Of a stretch of 9,127 nt of DNA, positions 5,841 to 9,127 are shown piece by piece (the first letter of the stretch is position 1; each line of letters begins with the position of its first letter). Position numbers and translations under genes: made by a program. The DNA comes from Candidatus Bathyarchaeota archaeon (GTDB taxonomy: Archaea > Thermoproteota > Bathyarchaeia > Bathyarchaeales > DTEX01). Under the pieces are notes generated by a model, which did no database searches, was not told where the DNA came from, and saw only the letters and a program-made list of their open reading frames with translations. Where the stretch lies: positions 2,636-11,762 of the forward strand of contig JAOAJJ010000019.1 in assembly GCA_026414245.1 (NCBI GenBank). The letters are read 5' to 3'.

Positions 5841-6502
5841 GTATACCACTTATCTATAAAAATCTCTGTTGAATCTAATATCTTCTTAAAATCTTCTTGA
5901 TTTTCACTCCACGAGTTTTCCTCACCATAAAAGATAATTTTTATGAGTTTCCGATCAACGATTGATGAGAGGAATAATCCTGTTGTGTTATATGGAACAT
6001 TATTCACTTTGTAGGCGTTCTCTATCTTTATAAATATGCGGTGGACTTCATATCCTCGGGCATTTGCCCAACTCTCTATAAAGTTAGATAGGTCAGAGTT
6101 TACTTCAATTATATGGCAGGTAGCATTATTGTTTTGTCTCAATGTCCAATTATATATTTTTTCCGCATCAAATTCGGGTATCGAGGAGACTTGCGTGAGA
6201 TTATTGCTCTCCATAAAACTTCTGGTCGCCGCCTCACTATAAAACTCAAAATGTAATATTGTTTTGTAATCGTCACTAAATAAGTTAATTACGTAAACGG
6301 TTCCGTTATATCCCTTTTCCGCGTGCCACGACTTTGGAAAATTCAATTTGAGAAATTCCGCCCTCAGAGATAACCAATTTGCATCCACTAAATTGCTCAT
6401 TAGAGTAAGGTGAAATAATATGGAGCCTGCTATCACAAACGCTAAAACTGCCAAAATAAATATTGCTAAGGGAAGGCGCATCCCAAGTATTTTACTCCTC
6501 AT
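5837..6502 (-). CDS. Unrecognised membrane-anchored extracytoplasmic protein
   Basis: I do not recognise this 221-residue protein. Residues 9-32 form one hydrophobic segment (LPLAIFILAVLAFVIAGSIL) after a basic start, best read as an uncleaved signal anchor, so the remaining 190 residues would face the outside. This part alternates strands and helices and carries five N-glycosylation sequons (N66, N101, N118, N126, N172), which suits an archaeal surface protein. There is a single cysteine (C129). Its fold resembles small secreted alpha/beta domains in general, with no motif to name it. ATG 6502 has GAGG (6516-6513) 10 bases upstream. It lies 52 bases after thiDN and shares an ATGA overlap with the next membrane gene, so the two envelope proteins are probably made together. 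Confidence 0.7.
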   Translation of the reverse strand: MRSKILGMRLPLAIFILAVLAFVIAGSILFHLTLMSNLVDANWLSLRAEFLKLNFPKSWHAEKGYNGTVYVINLFSDDYKTILHFEFYSEAATRSFMESNNLTQVSSIPEFDAEKIYNWTLRQNNNATCHIIEVNSDLSNFIESWANARGYEVHRIFIKIENAYKVNNVPYNTTGLFLSSIVDRKLIKIIFYGEENSWSENQEDFKKILDSTEIFIDKWYT

Positions 6503-6537
6503 ATAATCGGCGCCTCAAACTGTCTAATATTTTTATT

Positions 6538-6555
6538 AAAGTTATGGAAAGTTAT
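6538..6555. repeat. 8-bp direct repeat with 10-base period before the envelope gene pair
   Basis: AAAGTTAT occurs at 6538-6545 and again at 6548-6555, one helical turn apart, spanning the thiDN stop and the space before the envelope gene. It might be a pair of operator half-sites, but AT-rich gaps produce such repeats by chance. Confidence 0.3.
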
Positions 6556-7967
6556 TAAGTCTTGCTGTAATTAGGTTCTGCCCGTAATTTGTTGATGAAT
6601 TTAAGTGAGAGTCCAACGATTTTCTCAGCTAATTTTGTCGCATCCTCTCCAAAAACAATTATCATGGGTTCTTTACCCACATCACCTCTATGATATATTA
6701 CGTCTGGAATCCCGCCGACTCTCGCTATCGCCTGTTTTACGCCCCATGGTATAGTCATCCCCTCAATTCTTTTTACTTCCTCCGGCTCTTCCCCCCTATC
6801 ATAATATGATATTCGAAGGTTCTCTTCCCCAAGTAAAGCTAGAATATCCTCTGAAAAACGTATATTTATTGCAGCTCTTTTGCTAGGGTCATACTTCATT
6901 ATTTCTAGGAGATATCTAGCCAGGTGGCTTGAGGCGCCAAACTCTGGGTATGACGAAGACCTAACATTGTCGAAGACTCTCATTAGCCTTCCGGGAATTG
7001 CCGCCACATCTTTGACACTTTCAGCATAGGGTAAAGCCATTGCGATGTTTATTCCAACCTCCGGAGCCAAACTGCCAATGTGGGGTGAAGATTCAAGGAT
7101 TCTTTTTGCTTCATTGACGCTTTTCAAAACGCTGTATTTGGAAGCTTCGCGGTAGAGAGTTGCCAGCGGGTTAACTGGTCCAACGCCCTTGCCAATTCTC
7201 AAACCAAATTTTATCGCATGTGTGATGAAGTCTTTTGCATGTTTAACTGCTGACGGTATGTCTTCGCCTCTAGCGATGAAGGCTGCTATAGCTGCTGAGA
7301 AGCTGCAGCCGGTTCCATGCGTCGTCTTTGAATCTAATCTCGGCGCTCTGAAAACGGTGTGCTCGCCCTTATAGTAGAGCACGTCAACAGATTCTTTCGG
7401 GTTGTTTAGATGCCCACCCTTAACAACAACAGCTTTAGGTCCCATGGTGCATATCTCTTCAGCAGCTCTTTTTGCGTCCTCGATATCCTTAATCTCCCTG
7501 CCAATAAGCCTTTCTGCCTCAAATTTATTGGGCGTTATAACTGTTGCTAATGGGAGAAGAAGGTTCTTCAGGGCATTTTCAGCCTCCGGCTTTAATAGTG
7601 GTGCCCCGGATTTAGCGACCATAACCGGGTCAACAACTAATGGAAAACCACGCTTCGATATTTCTTCAGAGACAACCTTAATAATCTCCTCCGTATATAG
7701 CATACCGGTCTTCCCGGAATCAATTCCCATGTCTTCAGATACCTGCTTAATCTGCTCCTTAACAATCTCCGGTTTAACACACTCTACCGCCGTCACGGAG
7801 TAGGTGTTTTGAGCTGTTATACAAGTTATCGCCGTTGTGCCGTGAACCCCTAGAGCTGCGAAAGTTTTAAGATCTGCTTGTATTCCAGCGCCACCACCAG
7901 AGTCGCTGCCGGCGATAGTTATTGTAACCGGGACCTTTTTAACGCTTTTTATATCTTTAAGCATCAT
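6555..7967 (-). CDS. thiDN: Bifunctional HMP/HMP-phosphate kinase and thiamine phosphate synthase (ThiD-ThiN)
   Basis: This 470-residue fusion performs two thiamine steps. ThiD (about 12-268) phosphorylates hydroxymethylpyrimidine and then its phosphate. Seen are AGSDSGGGAGIQADLKTF (19-36), TGML (87-90), VVDPVMVAKSG (111-121), TPNKFEA (145-151) and the anion-hole loop THGTGCSFSAAIAA (216-229) with C221. ThiN (about 275-460) couples the HMP pyrophosphate to thiazole phosphate, replacing ThiE. It shows GINIAMALPYA (305-315), IPGR (324-327), FGASSHLARYLLEIMKYDP (343-361), AINIRF (366-371), WGVKQAIARVGGIPDVIYHRG (408-428, core residues) and MIIVFG (435-440). Such a fusion is common in archaea, where the fused ThiN acts as the synthase, whereas ThiN joined to a helix-turn-helix is a repressor. 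GAGG (7976-7973) precedes two adjacent ATGs, 7967 and 7964; either may be used. It lies 75 bases after thiC and is likely co-transcribed with it. Confidence 0.94.
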   Translation of the reverse strand: MMLKDIKSVKKVPVTITIAGSDSGGGAGIQADLKTFAALGVHGTTAITCITAQNTYSVTAVECVKPEIVKEQIKQVSEDMGIDSGKTGMLYTEEIIKVVSEEISKRGFPLVVDPVMVAKSGAPLLKPEAENALKNLLLPLATVITPNKFEAERLIGREIKDIEDAKRAAEEICTMGPKAVVVKGGHLNNPKESVDVLYYKGEHTVFRAPRLDSKTTHGTGCSFSAAIAAFIARGEDIPSAVKHAKDFITHAIKFGLRIGKGVGPVNPLATLYREASKYSVLKSVNEAKRILESSPHIGSLAPEVGINIAMALPYAESVKDVAAIPGRLMRVFDNVRSSSYPEFGASSHLARYLLEIMKYDPSKRAAINIRFSEDILALLGEENLRISYYDRGEEPEEVKRIEGMTIPWGVKQAIARVGGIPDVIYHRGDVGKEPMIIVFGEDATKLAEKIVGLSLKFINKLRAEPNYSKT

Positions 7968-8009
7968 TTAAACCTCAACCGCTTCAACGATACTCGATAT
8001 TTAGGCGCC

Positions 8010-8020
8010 ATAATTAAATG
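8010..8020 (-). promoter_or_regulatory. Candidate TATA box between thiC and thiDN
   Basis: On the minus strand ATTTAATTAT is centred near 8015, which would start transcription near 7989 and leave a leader containing GAGG. ATTAAAT also repeats at 8013-8019 and 8023-8029 with a 10-base period. thiDN may therefore have its own promoter as well as read-through from thiC. No TPP riboswitch motif is present in the gap. Confidence 0.3.
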
Positions 8021-8042
8021 TTATTAAATTGCATGCCGCCTC

Positions 8043-9127
8043 TCATAAGCATTGAGCTCTTAACGCTTCTTTCAACATTTTTATCGCGCAGTATTCAGAG
8101 CACATTGAGCATGCCTCTGGGCTCTTGAGCCTAGATCTCCCACGAATCTTCATGGCTTTCTCCGGATCTATGGCGTTCTCTATTTGACGTTTCCAATCCA
8201 GGTTTGTTCTAGCCTTAGCCATCTCAAGGTCTCTCAAAGCAGCCCTCTCTCCAAGCCTAACGATATCAGCGGAGTGAGCCGCTATCCTAGTGGCTATAAC
8301 CCCTTCCTTAACATCTTCCGGCGAAGGTAATCCAAGATGTTCGGCTGGAGTAACATAACACAAGAAGTCTGCTCCAGCAAGCCCGGCTAGCGCTCCTCCT
8401 ATCGCGCTTACGATATGATCGTATCCTGGAGCTATCTCCGTTACGACTGGGCCGAGAACATATAATGGCGCCTCTAAGCAGATTGACTTTGCAAGCTTGA
8501 TGTTTGGCTCAATGTGGTTTAGAGGTAGGTGACCTGGACCCTCAACCATAGATTGAACGCATGCCTCCCTAGCTCTTTTAACGAGCTCACCTATTGTCAG
8601 CAGCTCTTGGATCTGATAGTAGTCCGTAGAATCAAATATGCATCCGGGTCTAAGCCCATCCCCTAGGCTTAATGTGAAATCGTATTTTACAGCGATCTCA
8701 AGCAGGTAATCGTAACTCTTATAGAGCGGGTTCTCCTCATCGTTGCAAAGTATCCATGAAGCCAAAAATGTTCCTCCCCTGCTCACTATACCCATCAGAC
8801 GCTGCTGCTTCGCAAGCTTTTTCACAACATCTCTCGTTACCCCACAGTGAACCGTCATGAAGTCTACACCATCTTTAGCATGCTTCTCTATCGTGTTAAA
8901 TATATCGTCCTCAGTCATGTGCACTATTGACCCCTTCTTTCTGGCGGCTTCTATAGCGGCCTGATATATTGGAACCGTTCCAACCGGAACCTTAGCAGCC
9001 TTGATTATTGCTCTTCGAACTTCATCTAGGTCTCCAGCGGTGCTCAGATCCATTATTGTGTCAGCACCATATTTTATAGCGATTTTAGCTTTCTCTATCT
9101 CCAGGTTTAGGTCGCATATATCGGGGC
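8043..9127 (-). CDS. thiC: Phosphomethylpyrimidine synthase ThiC (5' end outside window)
   Basis: ThiC is a radical SAM-type enzyme that rearranges aminoimidazole ribotide into HMP phosphate, the first step of the pyrimidine branch of thiamine synthesis. 360 residues are visible, and the frame continues to the edge without a start; the usual archaeal length is about 430. The ATG at 9053 is internal, since EKAKIAIKYGADTIMDLST reads across it in typical ThiC order. Also seen are TVHCGVTR, IVSRGG, SLGDGLRPGC, EGPGHLPLNHI, GPVVTEIAPGYDHI and YVTPAEHLGLP. The C-terminal cluster motif is CSMCSEYC (C339, C342, C346 of the fragment), spaced CX2CX3C, whereas long bacterial ThiC has CX2CX4C. The stop is at 8043-8045. 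Any riboswitch or promoter would lie beyond the window. Confidence 0.95.
   Translation of the reverse strand, partial: PDICDLNLEIEKAKIAIKYGADTIMDLSTAGDLDEVRRAIIKAAKVPVGTVPIYQAAIEAARKKGSIVHMTEDDIFNTIEKHAKDGVDFMTVHCGVTRDVVKKLAKQQRLMGIVSRGGTFLASWILCNDEENPLYKSYDYLLEIAVKYDFTLSLGDGLRPGCIFDSTDYYQIQELLTIGELVKRAREACVQSMVEGPGHLPLNHIEPNIKLAKSICLEAPLYVLGPVVTEIAPGYDHIVSAIGGALAGLAGADFLCYVTPAEHLGLPSPEDVKEGVIATRIAAHSADIVRLGERAALRDLEMAKARTNLDWKRQIENAIDPEKAMKIRGRSRLKSPEACSMCSEYCAIKMLKEALRAQCL

Noticed and set aside
5841..5849. GTG 5849 as start of the four-helix membrane gene
   Set aside because: ATG 5840 forms an ATGA overlap with the upstream stop, a classic coupled start; the GTG adds only three residues.
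7402..7803. 133-residue plus-strand open frame
   Set aside because: It is antisense to the ThiD domain, low in complexity, and has no domain features.
7968..8042. TPP riboswitch between thiC and thiDN
   Set aside because: The gap is only 75 bases and lacks the conserved CUGAGA-type core and pairing; the region before thiC is not in the window.
1..9127. CRISPR array, insertion sequence, tRNA or rRNA
   Set aside because: No regularly spaced repeats, transposase motifs, terminal inverted repeats or RNA-gene signatures were seen in either strand.

Overview
The window looks like part of an archaeal chromosome, most likely an anaerobic, possibly thermophilic member of the TACK/Thermoproteota side (Bathyarchaeia-like is a guess). 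The evidence is the gene set: an archaeal Hjc Holliday junction resolvase, a ThiD-ThiN fusion in place of ThiE, an AmrS-type radical SAM protein, a MOFRL-family glycerate 2-kinase and a stand-alone Lrp/AsnC RAM domain. Frequent TTG/GTG starts with good Shine-Dalgarno sites, AGA/AGG arginine and ATA isoleucine codons, and no bacterial-type promoters fit the same picture. No rRNA, tRNA, CRISPR array or mobile element was seen.

Layout. Plus strand, 1-2647: the 3' end of a GH3 beta-glycosidase gene; a small RAM-domain protein; a winged-helix/PD-(D/E)XK nuclease; a small winged-helix protein; and Hjc. The last three form a DNA-processing cluster, with only 27 bases between the winged-helix gene and hjc. 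Minus strand, 2734-3804: the AmrS-like radical SAM gene, convergent with hjc. It shares a 153-base divergent promoter region with the plus-strand glycerate kinase gene (3958-5343). Minus strand, 5352-9127: thiC (5' end outside the window), thiDN, then two unrecognised envelope genes whose stop and start overlap as ATGA.

How the genes fit together. ThiC makes HMP phosphate from AIR. ThiD phosphorylates it to the pyrophosphate, and ThiN joins that to the thiazole phosphate, so thiC-thiDN covers the pyrimidine branch and the coupling step of thiamine synthesis. The GH3 enzyme and glycerate 2-kinase point to sugar use, the kinase by an archaeal (non- or semi-phosphorylative) Entner-Doudoroff route, but the two are not adjacent. 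The least understood parts are the nuclease/wHTH/Hjc cluster, which is preceded by a perfect 10-bp inverted repeat, and the coupled membrane-protein pair downstream of the thiamine genes.

Every base is within a gene or a gap of under 160 bases. Four reading-frame decisions matter: the GH3 and thiC frames run off the window edges, the small wHTH gene starts at ATG 1856, and the four-helix membrane gene starts at ATG 5840.
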